DNA of 64,000 bases, taken from NCBI RefSeq assembly GCF_016097405.1, contig NZ_JAEHGD010000001.1:1859071-1923070 (forward strand). Direction: 5' to 3'. This DNA is from a methane-oxidizing endosymbiont of Gigantopelta aegis (GTDB taxonomy: Bacteria > Pseudomonadota > Gammaproteobacteria > Methylococcales > Methylomonadaceae). The position numbers and the translations under genes were made by a program. The notes under the pieces are model-generated. The model searched no databases. It saw only the letters and a list, made by a program, of their open reading frames with translations, and had not been told where the DNA came from. Shown piece by piece: positions 18,994 through 32,972 of the stretch. The number at the start of each line of letters is the position of its first letter. The stretch's first letter is position 1.

Positions 18994-19183
18994 AAGATTT
19001 GAAAAGACTTTGGGTTGCCGGTTTTCTGGCAACCGTCAAAGACCGTAGGTGCGTAAAGCTTAATTTACCTACGCAGACGGAGGCTTTAACCGGGATTGAC
19101 TGGTGAAGATCCGTATAGGGGTATCCAAAGGATACAAACACAAAAATCCAGGTTTTAGCCTGGAAAATGACCGGAGGTAAACT
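18994..19183 (+). promoter_or_regulatory. L10-type leader upstream of rplJ-rplL
   Basis: A 190-base untranslated stretch with the layout of the L10(L12)4-binding leader of gammaproteobacteria: a hairpin GGTTGCC/GGCAACC near 19013-19034, a longer stem using CGTAGGT and ACCTACG near 19043-19074, then GCAGACGGAGGC and a final stem CCAGGTTTTAGCCTGG before the ribosome-binding site CCGGAGG. In E. coli L10 bound here represses translation of rplJL. Fold inferred by eye. Confidence 0.7.
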
Positions 19184-19711
19184 GTGGCATTAAAATTAGA
19201 TGACAAAAAAGCCGTCGTCGAAGAAGTTGCTACAATCGCCGCTCAAGCTCATTCTGCCGTTGCTGCGGAATATCGTGGATTGACTGTAACCGAATTAACC
19301 GAGTTGCGGAGAAAAGCGAGAGAGACTGGCGTTTATCTGCGCGTGGTCAAGAATACATTAGCTAGACGGGCTTTAGAAGGTACAGAGTTTGAATGTATGA
19401 AAGATGGTCTGGTTGGGCCATTGCTTCTTGCGTTCTCAATGGAAGATCCAGGCTGTGCAGCTCGCTTGATTGATGAATTCGCTAAAGAACATGACAAATT
19501 GATTCCTAAAATTGTTGCCATTGGCGGTCAGTTGTATGATGCATCTGAGCTTAAACGTCTGGCGGCATTGCCGACTTATGATCAGGCTATCAGCATGCTG
19601 ATGTCGGTCATGAAAGCGCCGGTTGAAAAATTTGTTCGGACTTTGGCTGAACCACACGCAAAATTGGTACGCACAGTGGCTGCGATTAAAGATCAGAAAG
19701 AAGCAGCTTAA
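19184..19711 (+). CDS. rplJ: Ribosomal protein uL10
   Basis: A 175-residue stalk-base protein with a GTG start preceded by a strong GGAGG. N-terminal motif [26 protein letters not shown]; the C-terminal helix that carries L7/L12 dimers is present. Its translation is probably autoregulated through the leader just upstream. Confidence 0.98.
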   Translation: MALKLDDKKAVVEEVATIAAQAHSAVAAEYRGLTVTELTELRRKARETGVYLRVVKNTLARRALEGTEFECMKDGLVGPLLLAFSMEDPGCAARLIDEFAKEHDKLIPKIVAIGGQLYDASELKRLAALPTYDQAISMLMSVMKAPVEKFVRTLAEPHAKLVRTVAAIKDQKEAA

Positions 19712-19761
19712 GCTTCTTTCAACCAGTTATTAACCAGAAATATTATTTAGAGGAAAAAAAC

Positions 19762-20139
19762 ATGGCACTTTCACAAGAAGAGATTCTGGAAGCGATTTCT
19801 AACATGACCGTTATGGAGGTCGTTGATCTGATCTCTGCAATGGAAGAGAAATTTGGTGTATCTGCTGCAGCAGCCGTTGCTGTTGCTGCACCTGCGGGCG
19901 GTGGCGATGCCGGTGGCGCAGAAGAAAAGACTGAGTTTGATGTTGTAATGACTTCATTCGGTTCAAATAAAGTTTCAGTGATTAAAGCCGTTCGTGCAAT
20001 CACAGGTCTTGGTCTGAAAGAGGCAAAAGAAGCCGTAGAAAGCGCACCAACTGTATTGAAAGAAGGTGTTAGCAAAGAAGAAGCCGAAGAAGTGAAAAAA
20101 GCACTGGAAGAAGCCGGTGCCCAAGTCGAAATCAAATAA
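19762..20139 (+). CDS. rplL: Ribosomal protein bL12 (L7/L12)
   Basis: A 125-residue stalk protein: N-terminal dimerisation helices, an Ala/Gly-rich hinge ([15 protein letters not shown], about 38-52) and the globular factor-binding domain ([18 protein letters not shown]). A strong AGAGGAAAA ribosome-binding region fits its multi-copy synthesis. Confidence 0.98.
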   Translation: MALSQEEILEAISNMTVMEVVDLISAMEEKFGVSAAAAVAVAAPAGGGDAGGAEEKTEFDVVMTSFGSNKVSVIKAVRAITGLGLKEAKEAVESAPTVLKEGVSKEEAEEVKKALEEAGAQVEIK

Positions 20140-20177
20140 AATTTGATTAGATCCAGGCATAAGCCTGATTAAGCAAG

Positions 20178-20207
20178 GGCTGGTGACATAACTGTCGCCG
20201 GCCTTTT
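20178..20207 (+). terminator. Attenuator-like hairpin between rplL and rpoB
   Basis: GGCTGGTGACA (20178-20188) pairs with TGTCGCCGGCC (20193-20203), 11 base pairs with two wobbles and a 4-base loop, followed by TTTTG. It matches the position of the partial terminator between rplL and rpoB in E. coli that lowers rpoBC relative to ribosomal protein transcripts. Confidence 0.75.
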
Positions 20208-20263
20208 GCCGTTTGCAAAGCAGCGGTAGTAAATAATTTTTGACCACAAGGTATGATAGCAAT

Positions 20264-23200
20264 ATGGCCTATTCTTTTACCGAAAAAAAGCGTATCCGGA
20301 ATAATTTTGGAAAAAGTACCGAGGTACTTGAAGTTCCTTATCTGTTAGCCACACAAATCGATTCATATGCCAGTTTTTTGCAGTCGGGGGTTGACCCTGA
20401 TAAACGTGAGAATCGTGGATTGCATGCGGCTTTTCTAGGGGTTTTCCCGATAGTTAGTCATTCGGGGTATGCGGTTCTGGAATATGTGAAATACAGATTA
20501 GGAGAGCCTGTTTTCGATGTAAAGGAATGTCAACAACGGGGTGCTACCTATGCCGCACCGTTAAGGGTGTTGGTGCGATTAGTCATCTATGATAAAGATG
20601 CACCAGCGAGTGCGAAAGTCGTTAAGGATATCAGGGAGCAGGAAGTCTACATGGGCGAGCTGCCTCTGATGACCGAAAATGGCACCTTTGTCATTAACGG
20701 TACCGAGCGGGTTATTGTTTCTCAGTTACACCGATCTCCAGGTGTGTTTTTTGATCACGATAAAGGTAAGACGCATTCATCTGGAAAATTATTATTCAAT
20801 GCGCGCGTCATTCCTTATCGTGGGTCATGGTTGGATTTCGAGTTCGATCATAAAGATGCGGTCTATGTACGAATAGACCGTCGACGTAAGATCCCCGCAA
20901 CTGTATTATTGCGTGCCTTGGGGTATGACAACGAAGAAATGATCAAGATTTTCTTCGAAACCAATAAATTTACGCTGTCTGACGATAAAATCATTTTCCA
21001 TTTGATTCCTGAGCGCCTCAGAGGGGAAATGTCGACTTTTGATATCAAGCATGATGGAAAAGTCATTGTCGAGGAGGGGCGCAGGATTACCGCCAGACAT
21101 ATTCGTCAGATGGATAAGGCAGGGATTACAGAAATTGAAGTGCCTAAAGAATATTTATATGGAAAGATTCTGGCACATAATATTATTGATGATGAAACCG
21201 GCGAATTGATTGCTAATGTCAATGATGAAATAACTGAAGAGTCATTAGATAAGTTGATAGAGGCGGGGGTTTCAGAAATTGAAACACTTTATGTCAATGA
21301 TTTGGATCGAGGGCCTTATATTTCCAATGCAATGGCGCTTGATGCAACGACAAATCGACTGGAGGCCTTGGTTGAAATTTATCGAATGATGCGTCCAGGT
21401 GAGCCGCCTACAAAAGAATCGGCAGAAAATTTATTCGAAAACTTGTTTTTTACAGAAGACCGATATGATTTATCTGCAGTAGGTCGAATGAAGTTTAATC
21501 GCCGTCTGGGCCGCGAAGAAATTGAAGGGCCTGGAACGCTGAGCAAAGAAGACATTATTGATGTCTTGAAAGAGTTAATCAAAATTCGTAATGGTCACGG
21601 TACGGTAGATGATATTGATCATTTGGGTAACCGCCGAGTACGGTCGGTCGGTGAAATGATCGAAAATCAATTTCGAGTCGGGTTGGTGCGTGTAGAACGT
21701 GCGGTTAGAGAACGCTTGACTTTGGCCGACTCTGAAGGCTATATGCCGCAAGAAATTATCAATGCCAAACCTGTATCCGCTTCGGTCAAAGAATTTTTTG
21801 GTTCGAGTCAGTTGTCACAGTTCATGGATCAGAACAATCCTTTGTCGCAGGTAACGCATAAGCGAAGAGTCTCCGCGTTAGGGCCCGGTGGTTTGGCGAG
21901 AGAGCGCGCTGGTTTTGAGGTGCGCGATGTACATACCACGCATTATGGACGGGTGTGTCCGATTGAGACACCAGAGGGACCTAATATTGGCCTGATTAAC
22001 TCATTGGCTGTCTATGCTAGAACCAATGAGTATGGCTTTCTGGAATCACCGTATCGTCGGGTTGTCGATGGTTATGTGACCGATCAATGCGATTATTTGT
22101 CGGCGATTGAGGAAGGTGAGTTCGTTATTGCTCAAGCCAGTGTTAAAATCGATGAAAATGGGAAGTTGAAAGAAGGCTTGGTGTCTTGTCGTTACAAAGA
22201 CGAATTTACGTTAGCCTCTGCTGAAGACGTGCAATATATGGATGTTTCGTCCAAGCAGATTGTATCGGTTGCAGCTTCCATCATTCCATTTCTGGAGCAT
22301 GATGATGCAAACCGCGCCTTGATGGGGTCGAACATGCAACGGCAGGCGGTTCCAACGTTGCGTGCTGAAAAACCATTGGTCGGTACAGGAATGGAGCGCG
22401 TGGTTGCGAAAGACTCCGGCGTGGCCGTAGTTGCAACGCGGGGTGGTGTCGTTGAAACTGTGGATGCGGAAAGAATCGTTGTCCGGGTTAATGATAGTGA
22501 AACCATTGAAGGAGTGCCCGGAGTTGATATTTACAACCTGACTAAATATACCCGTTCAAACCAGAATACTTGTATCAATCAGAAGCCATTGGTTAAAACA
22601 GGCGATATTATCAATAAAGGTGATATTTTGGCAGATGGACCGTCAACGGATATGGGTGAGTTGGCGTTAGGGCAAAATATGCGTATCGCTTTTATGCCTT
22701 GGAATGGCTATAACTTTGAAGATTCAATCCTGGTGTCAGAGCGAGTCGTCAAAGAAGATCGCTTTACGACGATTCATATCGAAGAAAAAACCTGCGTGGC
22801 GCGTGAAACTAAGCATAGCCCGGAAGAAATTACCGCCGATATTCCAAATGTCAGCGAAGAAGCCTTATCTAAACTCGATGAGTCCGGGATTGTTTATGTC
22901 GGTGCGGAAGTGAAAGGTGGGGATATTCTGGTCGGCAAAGTGACACCTAAAGGTGAAACCCAGTTAACGCCAGAAGAAAAATTGTTGCGTGCAATTTTTG
23001 GTGAAAAAGCGGCCGATGTGAAGGATACCTCGCTACGTGTACCGGGCGGCGTTCGTGGTACGGTCATTGATGTGCAAGTTTTTACCCGGGATGGTGTCAA
23101 GAAAGATAAGCGGGCGTTGGAAATCGAAGAGCAGGAAATTCAGCGATACAAAAAAGATATTGATGAACAACTGAAAATTGTTGAACAGGATATCTACAAT

Positions 23201-24340
23201 CGTGTTGCGGATTTATTGCTTGGAAAAATTGCCGAAAAAGGTCCGGAAGGGCTGAAAAAAGGTGAGGAAATCAGTCAGGAGTATCTCGATGGACTGAAAC
23301 AATCCGATTGGTTGAAGATCAAGACGCAGGATGAAGAGGTTAATCTGCAATTAGAAAAGGTTACTGAGCAGATTGAACAACAACGCAAGGACTTTGAAGC
23401 CAAGTTTGAACAAAAACGCAATAAGATCACGATGGGTGATGATTTGCCGCCAGGTGTTTTGAAAATGGTTAAAGTTTATCTGGCGGTTAAAAAACGAATT
23501 CAACCCGGCGATAAAATGGCAGGGCGGCATGGTAACAAAGGGGTAATTTCTCAAATTGTACCGATAGAAGATATGCCGTATACCGAGGATGGCGATCCGA
23601 TTGATATTTTGCTGAATCCACTCGGTGTGCCATCACGGATGAACGTAGGACAGGTTCTGGAAACTCATCTAGGTTGGGCTGCTAAAGGACTGGGTGTGAA
23701 GATCGGAAAGATGCTGGAAGCGCAAGCTAAGGTTGCCGAGATTCGTGGATTTTTGGAAAAAATTTACAACAGCAGTGGTAAAAAAGAAGATTTAGATTCC
23801 TTTACGGATCAAGAAATTCTGGAAATGGCGAAAAACCTGGTCGATGGTGTGCCGATGGCGACACCGGTATTCGATGGGGCGAGTGAGGACGAAATTCGTG
23901 CCATGCTGCGATTAGCGGATTTGCCTGAGTCAGGGCAGACAACATTATATGATGGTCTGACGGGGGAACCGTTTGAGCGTAAGGTTACTGTGGGCTATAT
24001 GTATATGTTGAAACTGAATCACCTGGTTGATGACAAAATGCATGCTCGTTCAACGGGTCCGTATAGCCTGGTGACTCAGCAACCGCTAGGTGGAAAGGCT
24101 CAATTTGGTGGTCAGCGTTTTGGAGAAATGGAGGTCTGGGCATTAGAAGCATATGGTGCTGCATATACCTTGCAGGAAATGTTAACTGTGAAGTCCGATG
24201 ATGTCACCGGTAGAACACGAATGTATAAAAATATTGTCGATGGTAATCTGACGATGGAAGCCGGTATGCCGGAATCCTTTAATGTATTGGTCAAAGAGAT
24301 TAAGGCTCTCGGTGTCAATATTGAATTGGAACAAGATTGA
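20264..24340 (+). CDS. rpoB: RNA polymerase beta subunit
   Basis: A 1358-residue protein. An upstream in-frame codon at 20240 exists, but the ATG at 20264 gives the standard start [16 protein letters not shown]. The rifampicin region is wild-type-like ([31 protein letters not shown], split here: [15 protein letters not shown] then [13 protein letters not shown]). The active-site lysine region [17 protein letters not shown] and the C-terminal [20 protein letters not shown] are present. It pairs with rpoC 61 bases downstream. Confidence 0.98.
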   Translation: MAYSFTEKKRIRNNFGKSTEVLEVPYLLATQIDSYASFLQSGVDPDKRENRGLHAAFLGVFPIVSHSGYAVLEYVKYRLGEPVFDVKECQQRGATYAAPLRVLVRLVIYDKDAPASAKVVKDIREQEVYMGELPLMTENGTFVINGTERVIVSQLHRSPGVFFDHDKGKTHSSGKLLFNARVIPYRGSWLDFEFDHKDAVYVRIDRRRKIPATVLLRALGYDNEEMIKIFFETNKFTLSDDKIIFHLIPERLRGEMSTFDIKHDGKVIVEEGRRITARHIRQMDKAGITEIEVPKEYLYGKILAHNIIDDETGELIANVNDEITEESLDKLIEAGVSEIETLYVNDLDRGPYISNAMALDATTNRLEALVEIYRMMRPGEPPTKESAENLFENLFFTEDRYDLSAVGRMKFNRRLGREEIEGPGTLSKEDIIDVLKELIKIRNGHGTVDDIDHLGNRRVRSVGEMIENQFRVGLVRVERAVRERLTLADSEGYMPQEIINAKPVSASVKEFFGSSQLSQFMDQNNPLSQVTHKRRVSALGPGGLARERAGFEVRDVHTTHYGRVCPIETPEGPNIGLINSLAVYARTNEYGFLESPYRRVVDGYVTDQCDYLSAIEEGEFVIAQASVKIDENGKLKEGLVSCRYKDEFTLASAEDVQYMDVSSKQIVSVAASIIPFLEHDDANRALMGSNMQRQAVPTLRAEKPLVGTGMERVVAKDSGVAVVATRGGVVETVDAERIVVRVNDSETIEGVPGVDIYNLTKYTRSNQNTCINQKPLVKTGDIINKGDILADGPSTDMGELALGQNMRIAFMPWNGYNFEDSILVSERVVKEDRFTTIHIEEKTCVARETKHSPEEITADIPNVSEEALSKLDESGIVYVGAEVKGGDILVGKVTPKGETQLTPEEKLLRAIFGEKAADVKDTSLRVPGGVRGTVIDVQVFTRDGVKKDKRALEIEEQEIQRYKKDIDEQLKIVEQDIYNRVADLLLGKIAEKGPEGLKKGEEISQEYLDGLKQSDWLKIKTQDEEVNLQLEKVTEQIEQQRKDFEAKFEQKRNKITMGDDLPPGVLKMVKVYLAVKKRIQPGDKMAGRHGNKGVISQIVPIEDMPYTEDGDPIDILLNPLGVPSRMNVGQVLETHLGWAAKGLGVKIGKMLEAQAKVAEIRGFLEKIYNSSGKKEDLDSFTDQEILEMAKNLVDGVPMATPVFDGASEDEIRAMLRLADLPESGQTTLYDGLTGEPFERKVTVGYMYMLKLNHLVDDKMHARSTGPYSLVTQQPLGGKAQFGGQRFGEMEVWALEAYGAAYTLQEMLTVKSDDVTGRTRMYKNIVDGNLTMEAGMPESFNVLVKEIKALGVNIELEQD

Positions 24341-24401
24341 TTGTTTTAATGAGTGTCGGGATTTCGGTTGATTACAGCTTGCAAACAGAGAGGGTAAGCT
24401 C

Positions 24402-27400
24402 TTGAAAGATTTAATGAATTTCTTAAAGCGTCAAAGTCGTAGTGAAGAGTTTGACATGATTCGTATAGGTTTGGCTTCCCCGGATATGATCCGGTCATGG
24501 TCTTTCGGTGAGGTAAAAAAGCCTGAAACGATTAACTATCGCACATTTAAACCTGAGCGTGATGGTTTGTTCTGTGCCAAAATTTTCGGGCCGGTCAGTG
24601 ATTATGAGTGCTTGTGCGGTAAGTACAAGCGCTTGAAATACCGTGGTGTGATATGTGAAAAATGTGGCGTCGAAGTAACGTTGTCTAAGGTTCGTCGTGA
24701 GCGAATGGGGCATATTGACCTAGCCAGCCCGGTTGCACATATTTGGTTTTTGAAATCATTGCCCTCTCGGATTGCATTGCTGTTGGATATGACATTGCGC
24801 AGCATTGAGCGGGTTTTATATTTTGAATCCTATGTCGTTCTGGACCCAGGTATGACGCCTTTGGAAAGAGGGCAATTACTGACAGATGAAGAATATCTGG
24901 AAGCCGTTGAAGAGCATGGCGATGATTTCGACGCCAAAATGGGTGCTGAAGCGATTTATGATCTCTTGAAATCGATTGATTTGAAAGAAGAGGTCAAGAT
25001 GTTGCGGGAAGAAATTAACGCGACAAAGTCAGATACCAAAATTAAAAAATTCACTAAACGGTTGAAGGTTATTGAGTCTTTATTGAATTCAAACAATCGG
25101 CCTGAATGGATGATCATGACGGTCTTGCCGGTCTTGCCGCCAGAGTTACGTCCACTTGTACCATTAGATGGTGGTCGGTTTGCGACATCTGATTTGAATG
25201 ATTTATATCGCCGGGTCATTAACCGGAATAATCGTTTGAATCGATTACTGGATCTGAATGCGCCAGATATTATCGTGCGTAATGAAAAACGCATGCTGCA
25301 GGAGTCTGTTGATGCGTTACTGGATAATGGTCGACGTGGTCGTGCCATAACGGGTACTAACCGTCGGCCTTTAAAGTCGCTTGCCGATATGATCAAAGGT
25401 AAGCAAGGCCGTTTCAGACAGAATTTGCTGGGTAAGCGGGTCGATTACTCGGGACGATCGGTTATTGTGGTCGGGCCAACTCTGCGCTTACATCAATGTG
25501 GTTTGCCCAAGAAAATGGCTTTGGAATTATTTAAGCCGTTTATCTTCAGCAAGCTGCAGTTAAGAGGTTTGGCGACTACGATTAAAGCAGCCAAGAAAAT
25601 GGTCGAGCGGGAAGGTGCCGAGGTTTGGGATATTCTTGAGGAAGTGGTCAGAGAACATCCGGTTTTATTAAATCGTGCGCCTACACTGCATAGACTGGGG
25701 ATTCAAGCATTTGAGCCCACTTTGATTGAAGGTAAAGCAATTCAATTACATCCACTGGTGTGTAGTGCTTTCAATGCCGACTTCGATGGCGACCAGATGG
25801 CGGTTCATATTCCACTAGCCATTGAAGCGCAGCTCGAAGCGCGTACTTTGATGATGGCGACAAACAATATTTTGTCGCCTGCCAATGGTGAGCCGGTTAT
25901 CAACCCATCGCAAGATGTTGTATTGGGGCTATATTTTATTAGTCGTGAAAAAGTCAATGCAAAAGGCGATGGTTCTTATTTTGCCGATGCGGATGAAGTT
26001 GTTAAGGCGTTGGATCATCGTGCGGTTGAGTTGCAGAGTAAAATTCTACTACGGGTGCATGAAAAGTTGATACAGCCTGACGGTAGTTTTGAGAGCAGTG
26101 TCAAACGCTATGAAACTACGGTTGGGCGTGCTTTGATTTGGCAAATAGTGCCGGATGGCATGCCATTCGACATTGTTAATGTCGATATGACTAAAAAGAA
26201 TATATCTAGGTTGATTAACTTCAGTTATCGCTATTTAGGTATTAAACAAACAGTTATCTTGGCCGATAAGCTCATGTATTTAGGTTTCCGATGGGCGACG
26301 CGTTCCGGCGTTTCGTTTGGTATCGAAGACATGGTGATACCTGAGAAAAAAGCCGAAATTATACGCAACGCTGAGGCTGAAGTCCGTGAGATTCAAAGTC
26401 AATATGCATCAGGTTTGGTGACAGATGGTGAGCGATATAATAAAGTTATCGACATCTGGTCGCATGCAAACGAGCAAGTTGCTCGCGTCATGATGGAAGG
26501 TTTAGGTGAAGAGGAAGTTGTTGATAAGGATGGGAACGTTGTTAAACAGAAATCATTCAACTCAATTTTCATGATGGCCGAATCAGGAGCGCGGGGTTCG
26601 GCAGCTCAGATTCGGCAGTTGGCTGGGATGCGCGGATTGATGGCTAAGCCGGATGGTTCGATTATCGAAACGCCTATTACGGCAAATTTCCGTGAAGGCT
26701 TGGATGTATTGCAGTACTTTATTTCAACACATGGTGCGCGGAAAGGTTTGGCCGATACGGCGCTGAAAACCGCGAACTCGGGTTATTTGACCCGGCGCTT
26801 GGTCGATGTTGCCCAGGATTTAGTGATTTTCGAACAGGATTGTGGGACTCAAAATGGATTGACTATGTCGCCGATCATTGAAGGTGGAGATGTTGTTGAA
26901 CCATTGTCAGAACGTGTCTTGGGCCGTGTCGTCGTCAATGATGTGATGTCTGCCGATGGTTCTGAAGTCATTATTCCTGCTGGCACGATGATCGATGAAA
27001 ACCTAGTGGCTGTGCTCGAAGAAAACAGTGTAGATCAATTGCTGGTCAGATCTATTATTACCTGTGAAACTCGTCATGGAGTTTGTGCTAAATGCTACGG
27101 GCGGGATTTAGGGCGTGGTCACCTGGTCAATATTGGTGAAGCCGTTGGTGTGGTTGCCGCACAATCCATTGGTGAGCCGGGTACTCAGTTAACCATGCGT
27201 ACATTTCATATTGGTGGGGCAGCCTCAAGAGCTGCTGCTATCAGTAATGTTCAGGTCAAGCTGGATGGAACAATTAAATTGACCAATATGAAAACGGTTC
27301 GTAATAGAGACGGTCAGCTCGTTGCAGTATCGCGTTCAGGTGAAATCGGAATTATTGATGCGTACGGCCGTGAACGAGAACGTTATAAAGTTCCTTACGG

Positions 27401-28613
27401 TGCGGTAATCACTGTCGATGATGGTAAGCAGGTGTCAGCGGGCGATATTATCGCTAACTGGGATCCACATACACATCCGGTTATAACCGAGGTTAAAGGG
27501 TATGTTGAACTCAGAGATTTCATCGATGGTGTTACGGTACAGGAACAAACCGATGAAGTCACGGGTTTGAGTTCTAAGGTGGTTATTGATCCAAAGCAAC
27601 GGAGTGCGGCGGGTAAGGAATTGCGACCTATGGTTCGGTTGGTCGATGAGCAGGGCAATACCATTAATTTGCCTGGAACGGATATTCCTGCGCAATACTT
27701 TTTACCTGCAGGTGCGATTGCCAGCATCAGTGATGGCGGTGAAGTTCAGGTTGGTGATGTGTTGGCTAGAATTCCACAAGAATCAAGTAAAACACGTGAT
27801 ATTACCGGGGGTCTACCTCGTGTAGCCGATTTATTTGAAGCACGGAAGACAAAAGATCCTGCGATTTTGGCTGAAGCGACAGGGATTGTTTCGTTTGGTA
27901 AGGAGACAAAAGGTAAACAGCGGATTATTATTACCGATAAAGAAGGTGAGCAATATGAAACGCTGATTCCAAAATGGCGACACATCACAGTGTTTGAAGG
28001 GGAGTTCGTTGAAAAAGGCGAGACGATTGTTGAAGGTGAGTTGACGCCACATGATATTTTAAGGTTGCGTGGTATAGAAGAGCTTGCGGTCTACCTAGTT
28101 AAGGAAATTCAGGATGTATATCGTCTGCAGGGTGTAAAAATTAACGATAAGCATATTGAGGCGATTATTCGTCAGATGTTGCGGAAAGTTGAAATTACCT
28201 CGGTTGGCGATAGTGATTTTGTAAAAGGTGAGCAGGTTGAGCGTGGTACTGTCAATGCCATTAATGAGCAGCTTGAGAAAGAAGGCAAGATTCCTGCAAC
28301 GTATGAATCTGTGTTGCTGGGAATTACGAAGGCGTCATTGGCAACAGAGTCCTTTATTTCTGCGGCCTCATTCCAAGAAACGACACGTGTTCTGACAGAT
28401 GCTGCGGTTCGGGGTATTGCTGATCACTTATATGGATTAAAAGAAAATGTGATCGTTGGGCGATTGATTCCTGCGGGAACTGGATTGGCTTATCATGAGC
28501 AGCGACGCAAAAAACGCTCTGCCGATGCAAAAATGGAGGCGGAAAATGTTGCCAAAAAAGTCGATACAGGTGAGGTTGAAGAAGCATTGAAACAAGCCTT
28601 AAACACAGAGTAG
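24402..28613 (+). CDS. rpoC: RNA polymerase beta-prime subunit
   Basis: A 1403-residue protein. The first codon is TTG: translation from 24402 gives [11 protein letters not shown], which aligns with the E. coli start MKDLLKFLKAQ, and GAGGG lies 9 bases upstream. The zinc finger [20 protein letters not shown] is near residue 70 and the catalytic magnesium triad NADFDGDQM near residue 460. A second zinc site ([13 protein letters not shown]) is near 890. Confidence 0.98.
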   Translation: MKDLMNFLKRQSRSEEFDMIRIGLASPDMIRSWSFGEVKKPETINYRTFKPERDGLFCAKIFGPVSDYECLCGKYKRLKYRGVICEKCGVEVTLSKVRRERMGHIDLASPVAHIWFLKSLPSRIALLLDMTLRSIERVLYFESYVVLDPGMTPLERGQLLTDEEYLEAVEEHGDDFDAKMGAEAIYDLLKSIDLKEEVKMLREEINATKSDTKIKKFTKRLKVIESLLNSNNRPEWMIMTVLPVLPPELRPLVPLDGGRFATSDLNDLYRRVINRNNRLNRLLDLNAPDIIVRNEKRMLQESVDALLDNGRRGRAITGTNRRPLKSLADMIKGKQGRFRQNLLGKRVDYSGRSVIVVGPTLRLHQCGLPKKMALELFKPFIFSKLQLRGLATTIKAAKKMVEREGAEVWDILEEVVREHPVLLNRAPTLHRLGIQAFEPTLIEGKAIQLHPLVCSAFNADFDGDQMAVHIPLAIEAQLEARTLMMATNNILSPANGEPVINPSQDVVLGLYFISREKVNAKGDGSYFADADEVVKALDHRAVELQSKILLRVHEKLIQPDGSFESSVKRYETTVGRALIWQIVPDGMPFDIVNVDMTKKNISRLINFSYRYLGIKQTVILADKLMYLGFRWATRSGVSFGIEDMVIPEKKAEIIRNAEAEVREIQSQYASGLVTDGERYNKVIDIWSHANEQVARVMMEGLGEEEVVDKDGNVVKQKSFNSIFMMAESGARGSAAQIRQLAGMRGLMAKPDGSIIETPITANFREGLDVLQYFISTHGARKGLADTALKTANSGYLTRRLVDVAQDLVIFEQDCGTQNGLTMSPIIEGGDVVEPLSERVLGRVVVNDVMSADGSEVIIPAGTMIDENLVAVLEENSVDQLLVRSIITCETRHGVCAKCYGRDLGRGHLVNIGEAVGVVAAQSIGEPGTQLTMRTFHIGGAASRAAAISNVQVKLDGTIKLTNMKTVRNRDGQLVAVSRSGEIGIIDAYGRERERYKVPYGAVITVDDGKQVSAGDIIANWDPHTHPVITEVKGYVELRDFIDGVTVQEQTDEVTGLSSKVVIDPKQRSAAGKELRPMVRLVDEQGNTINLPGTDIPAQYFLPAGAIASISDGGEVQVGDVLARIPQESSKTRDITGGLPRVADLFEARKTKDPAILAEATGIVSFGKETKGKQRIIITDKEGEQYETLIPKWRHITVFEGEFVEKGETIVEGELTPHDILRLRGIEELAVYLVKEIQDVYRLQGVKINDKHIEAIIRQMLRKVEITSVGDSDFVKGEQVERGTVNAINEQLEKEGKIPATYESVLLGITKASLATESFISAASFQETTRVLTDAAVRGIADHLYGLKENVIVGRLIPAGTGLAYHEQRRKKRSADAKMEAENVAKKVDTGEVEEALKQALNTE

Positions 28614-28632
28614 TAAATTTTAAAAATTTGGC

Positions 28633-28661
28633 TTGACCTGGTTGGAGTTTAGGTTTAATAT
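28633..28661 (+). promoter_or_regulatory. rpsLp: Strong sigma-70-type promoter of the str operon
   Basis: TTGACC (28633-28638) and TAATAT (28656-28661) are separated by 17 bases. The predicted start near 28668 would give a leader of about 110 bases before rpsL. It is the best promoter match in the gap between rpoC and rpsL. Confidence 0.75.
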
Positions 28662-28702
28662 ACTCTGCTCACATAAGCCAATTAGCTTAGGCTGGTTACA
28701 GG

Positions 28703-28740
28703 GGAACCGCTGTACATATGTAGAGCGGTTCCTTTTGTTT
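28703..28740 (+). terminator. Intrinsic terminator/attenuator in the rpsL leader
   Basis: GGAACCGCT (28703-28711) pairs perfectly with AGCGGTTCC (28724-28732) and is followed by TTTTGTTTT. The loop contains a second palindrome, TACATATGTA. It lies downstream of the str promoter and 38 bases before rpsL, so it can end rpoBC transcripts but must also be passed by rpsL transcripts. Confidence 0.8.
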
Positions 28741-28777
28741 TCTGGCAGAATAAATTTTATATCGGAGTAATTAAGAT

Positions 28778-29634
<857 letters not shown>

Positions 29635-29651
29635 TGGGTTGAGAGGTTTTT

Positions 29652-31748
29652 GTGGCGCGTAAAACACCTATAGAGCAGTATCGTAATATAGGCATAATGG
29701 CGCATATTGATGCCGGAAAAACTACGACAACCGAAAGAATACTGTATTATACAGGGGTTTCGCACAAGATTGGCGAGGTTCATGATGGTGCGGCCACAAT
29801 GGATTGGATGGAGCAGGAGCAGGAAAGAGGGATTACGATAACATCGGCTGCGACGACCTGCTTTTGGTCAGGAATGGCGGGCCAGTATCCTGTGCATCGT
29901 ATCAATATAATAGATACGCCTGGTCATGTGGATTTTACGATCGAAGTTGAGCGGTCGCTGCGCGTTTTGGATGGTGCATGTGCTGTTTTTTGTGCTGTTG
30001 GCGGGGTAGAGCCTCAGTCCGAGACAGTGTGGCGGCAGGCAAATAAATATAAAGTACCTCGATTAGTCTTTGTAAATAAGATGGATCGATCGGGTGCAGA
30101 TTTTTATCGAGTAATAGCTCAGATAAGAGAACGCTTGGGTGCGAATCCGGTTCCGGTTCAATTGCCGATTGGTTCTGAGGATGCATTTGCAGGTGTTATT
30201 GATTTACTTAAAATGAAGGCGATCTATTGGCATGATGCTGATAAAGGGGCTTCGTTTGAAGAGAAAGAAATTCCGGAAGATCTAGCGGCGGTAGCGAGCG
30301 AGTGGCGCGAGAATTTGATGGAAAGTGCTGCAGAGGCAAATGAAGATCTGATGGATAAGTACCTTGAAGAAGGTGTTTTGTCAGAGGCAGATATACGGAA
30401 AGGGCTTAGGCTGTTAACTTTGGCGAATGAAGCAGTGCCTGCCTATTGCGGGTCAGCTTTTAAGAATAAAGGTGTTCAGAGTCTGCTAGATGGTGTGGTT
30501 GAATATCTGCCATCGCCGATTGATGTGCCACCAATTAAGGGGCATAAGGAAGGTTCGGATGATGTTGTCGTATGTCCGGCAAGTGATGATGCGCCATTTG
30601 CAGCATTAGCTTTTAAGATAGCGACGGATCCTTTTGTCGGGAGCTTGACTTTTTTTAGAGTCTATTCGGGTGTTTTGAATTCGGGTGAAGCCGTATATAA
30701 CCCGGTAAAAGGCAAGCGTGAGCGAATAGGGCGCTTAGTGCAAATGCATGCGAATAGCCGGGAAGAAGTGAAAGAAGTTAGGGCTGGTGATATTGCAGCT
30801 GCAATTGGGCTGAAAGATGTCACAACAGGTGATACGCTTTGCGATGCTTCTGATTCTGTAATTTTGGAAAAAATGGATTTTCCAGAGCCGGTAATCTCGG
30901 TTGCGGTGGAGCCAAAAACGCAAGCGGATCAGGAGAAAATGAATGACGCCTTGGCGAAGTTGGCAAAGGAAGATCCATCATTCCGGGTGCATACGAACGA
31001 AGATTCCGGGCAAATCATTATTTCCGGAATGGGCGAGCTTCATTTGGAGATCATTGTTGATCGTATGCAAAGGGAGTTTGGTGTTAAAGCATCAGTTGGT
31101 GCGCCGCAGGTTTCGTACAGAGAAACGATAAAAAAATCTGTTGAGGCAGAAGGGAAGTTTATAAGGCAGTCAGGCGGGCGTGGGCAGTATGGACACGTCT
31201 GGTTAAGGCTGGAGCCTTTGGAAAGAGGTGCTGGGTATGAATTTGTCAATGAAATAGTTGGTGGGGTTGTTCCTAAAGAATATATTCCTGCAATTGACAA
31301 AGGTGTACAGGAGCAGATGGAAAATGGTGTGCTTGCCGGTTTTCCTGTGGTAGATGTTAAGGTTAGTTTGTTCGATGGGTCATATCATGATGTCGATTCG
31401 AATGAAATGGCTTTCAAAATAGCAGGATCTATGGCTTTCAGGGATGGGGCGAAGGCTGCGAATCCGGTGATACTTGAACCGATAATGAAGGTTGAAATAG
31501 TAACACCGGAGGAATATATGGGGGATGTTGTCGGCGATATCAATAGACGTCGCGGGATGATCCAAGGTATGGATGATTCTCCAGCGGGAAAGACTATACA
31601 TTGCGAAGTACCGCTGGCTGAAATGTTTGGTTATGCAACTGATTTACGCTCAGCGACTCAAGGGCGGGCAACATACAGTATGCAGTTTGAAAAATATAGT
31701 GAAGCACCTGCAAATGTTGCGGAAGCGATTATAGAAAAAGTATCTTAA
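29652..31748 (+). CDS. fusA: Elongation factor G
   Basis: A 698-residue translocase GTPase with a GTG start (GTGGCGCGTAAAACACC). P loop [15 protein letters not shown] near residue 17, DTPGHVDF near residue 89, [10 protein letters not shown] near residue 143. All five domains are present by length. It drives ribosome translocation and, with RRF, recycling. Confidence 0.98.
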   Translation: MARKTPIEQYRNIGIMAHIDAGKTTTTERILYYTGVSHKIGEVHDGAATMDWMEQEQERGITITSAATTCFWSGMAGQYPVHRINIIDTPGHVDFTIEVERSLRVLDGACAVFCAVGGVEPQSETVWRQANKYKVPRLVFVNKMDRSGADFYRVIAQIRERLGANPVPVQLPIGSEDAFAGVIDLLKMKAIYWHDADKGASFEEKEIPEDLAAVASEWRENLMESAAEANEDLMDKYLEEGVLSEADIRKGLRLLTLANEAVPAYCGSAFKNKGVQSLLDGVVEYLPSPIDVPPIKGHKEGSDDVVVCPASDDAPFAALAFKIATDPFVGSLTFFRVYSGVLNSGEAVYNPVKGKRERIGRLVQMHANSREEVKEVRAGDIAAAIGLKDVTTGDTLCDASDSVILEKMDFPEPVISVAVEPKTQADQEKMNDALAKLAKEDPSFRVHTNEDSGQIIISGMGELHLEIIVDRMQREFGVKASVGAPQVSYRETIKKSVEAEGKFIRQSGGRGQYGHVWLRLEPLERGAGYEFVNEIVGGVVPKEYIPAIDKGVQEQMENGVLAGFPVVDVKVSLFDGSYHDVDSNEMAFKIAGSMAFRDGAKAANPVILEPIMKVEIVTPEEYMGDVVGDINRRRGMIQGMDDSPAGKTIHCEVPLAEMFGYATDLRSATQGRATYSMQFEKYSEAPANVAEAIIEKVS

Positions 31749-31763
31749 CTCTTTATTTATTAT

Positions 31764-32962
31764 AGGTATTGACTCATGGCTAAAGAAAAATTTGAAAGAA
31801 CGAAGCCGCACGTAAACGTCGGCACCATTGGTCACGTAGACCATGGCAAAACAACATTGACCGCGGCGCTGACAAAAGTCATGGCGGAAAAGATGGGTGG
31901 AGAAGCGAAAGCCTTCGACCAAATTGACAATGCGCCGGAAGAAAGAGAGCGCGGAATCACCATTGCGACCTCGCACGTGGAATACGAATCAGAAAAGCGC
32001 CATTATGCGCATGTTGACTGCCCAGGTCACGCCGACTATGTTAAAAACATGATTACCGGTGCGGCACAAATGGACGGTGCGATCCTGGTTGTATCTGCTG
32101 CAGACGGCCCGATGCCACAAACACGTGAACACATCCTGCTGTCAAGACAAGTGGGTGTGCCTTACATCGTCGTATTCCTGAACAAAGCCGACATGGTTGA
32201 TGACGAAGAGCTCATCGAACTGGTTGAAATGGAAGTTCGTGAATTGCTTGATGCCTATGATTTTCCAGGTGATGATACACCTATTATCGTCGGCTCAGCA
32301 CTGAAAGCCTTAGAAGGCGACACCAGCGAAATCGGTGTTCCTGCCGTTGAAAAACTGGTTGAAGCTCTTGATGAATACATTCCAGAGCCAAAACGTGCGG
32401 TTGACGGCCCATTCCTGATGCCGATTGAAGACGTATTCTCAATCTCCGGTCGGGGTACCGTAGTAACCGGTCGTGTTGAGCGCGGTATCATCAAAGTTGG
32501 TGAAGAAATTGAAATTGTTGGGATCAAAGAGACCCAAAAAACCACCTGTACCGGTGTTGAAATGTTCCGCAAGCTGTTGGATCAAGGTGAAGCGGGCGAT
32601 AACGTAGGTGTCTTATTAAGAGGTACCAAGCGAGAAGAAGTCGAACGGGGTCAAGTATTGGCGCACGTCGGCACCATTACGCCACACACCCATTTCAAAG
32701 CCGAAATCTACGTTCTGTCAAAAGACGAAGGTGGACGTCATACACCATTCTTCAATGGCTATCGTCCGCAGTTCTACTTCAGAACCACAGACGTTACCGG
32801 TGCTGTTGAGCTGCCAGAAGGCGTTGAAATGGTAATGCCAGGTGATAACGTTACCGTAGAAGTTAAACTGATCGCGCCTATCGCGATGGAAGAAGGTTTA
32901 CGCTTCGCGGTACGTGAAGGTGGTCGCACAGTAGGTGCGGGTGTTGTTGCTTCAATTATTGA
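31764..32962 (+). repeat. tuf duplication, copy 2
   Basis: The counterpart of 15480-16678. Identity starts 12 bases before the start codon and stops within the last sense codon, so it covers little more than the gene itself, as expected for a tract maintained by gene conversion. Confidence 0.88.
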
Positions 32963-32966
32963 GTAA
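31776..32966 (+). CDS. tuf: Elongation factor Tu, copy 2
   Basis: A 396-residue protein identical to the first copy. It is the last gene of the str set, 27 bases after fusA, and leads into rpsJ after only 6 bases, so str and S10 genes are likely read together. The stop context (GAGTAA) differs from copy 1 (GAATAA). Confidence 0.98.
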   Translation: MAKEKFERTKPHVNVGTIGHVDHGKTTLTAALTKVMAEKMGGEAKAFDQIDNAPEERERGITIATSHVEYESEKRHYAHVDCPGHADYVKNMITGAAQMDGAILVVSAADGPMPQTREHILLSRQVGVPYIVVFLNKADMVDDEELIELVEMEVRELLDAYDFPGDDTPIIVGSALKALEGDTSEIGVPAVEKLVEALDEYIPEPKRAVDGPFLMPIEDVFSISGRGTVVTGRVERGIIKVGEEIEIVGIKETQKTTCTGVEMFRKLLDQGEAGDNVGVLLRGTKREEVERGQVLAHVGTITPHTHFKAEIYVLSKDEGGRHTPFFNGYRPQFYFRTTDVTGAVELPEGVEMVMPGDNVTVEVKLIAPIAMEEGLRFAVREGGRTVGAGVVASIIE

Positions 32967-32972
32967 AAAATA

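Noticed and set aside
31650-31976. Minus-strand open frames inside both tuf copies (also 15474-15692)
   Set aside because: They are mirror frames of the tuf genes and repeat only because tuf is duplicated.
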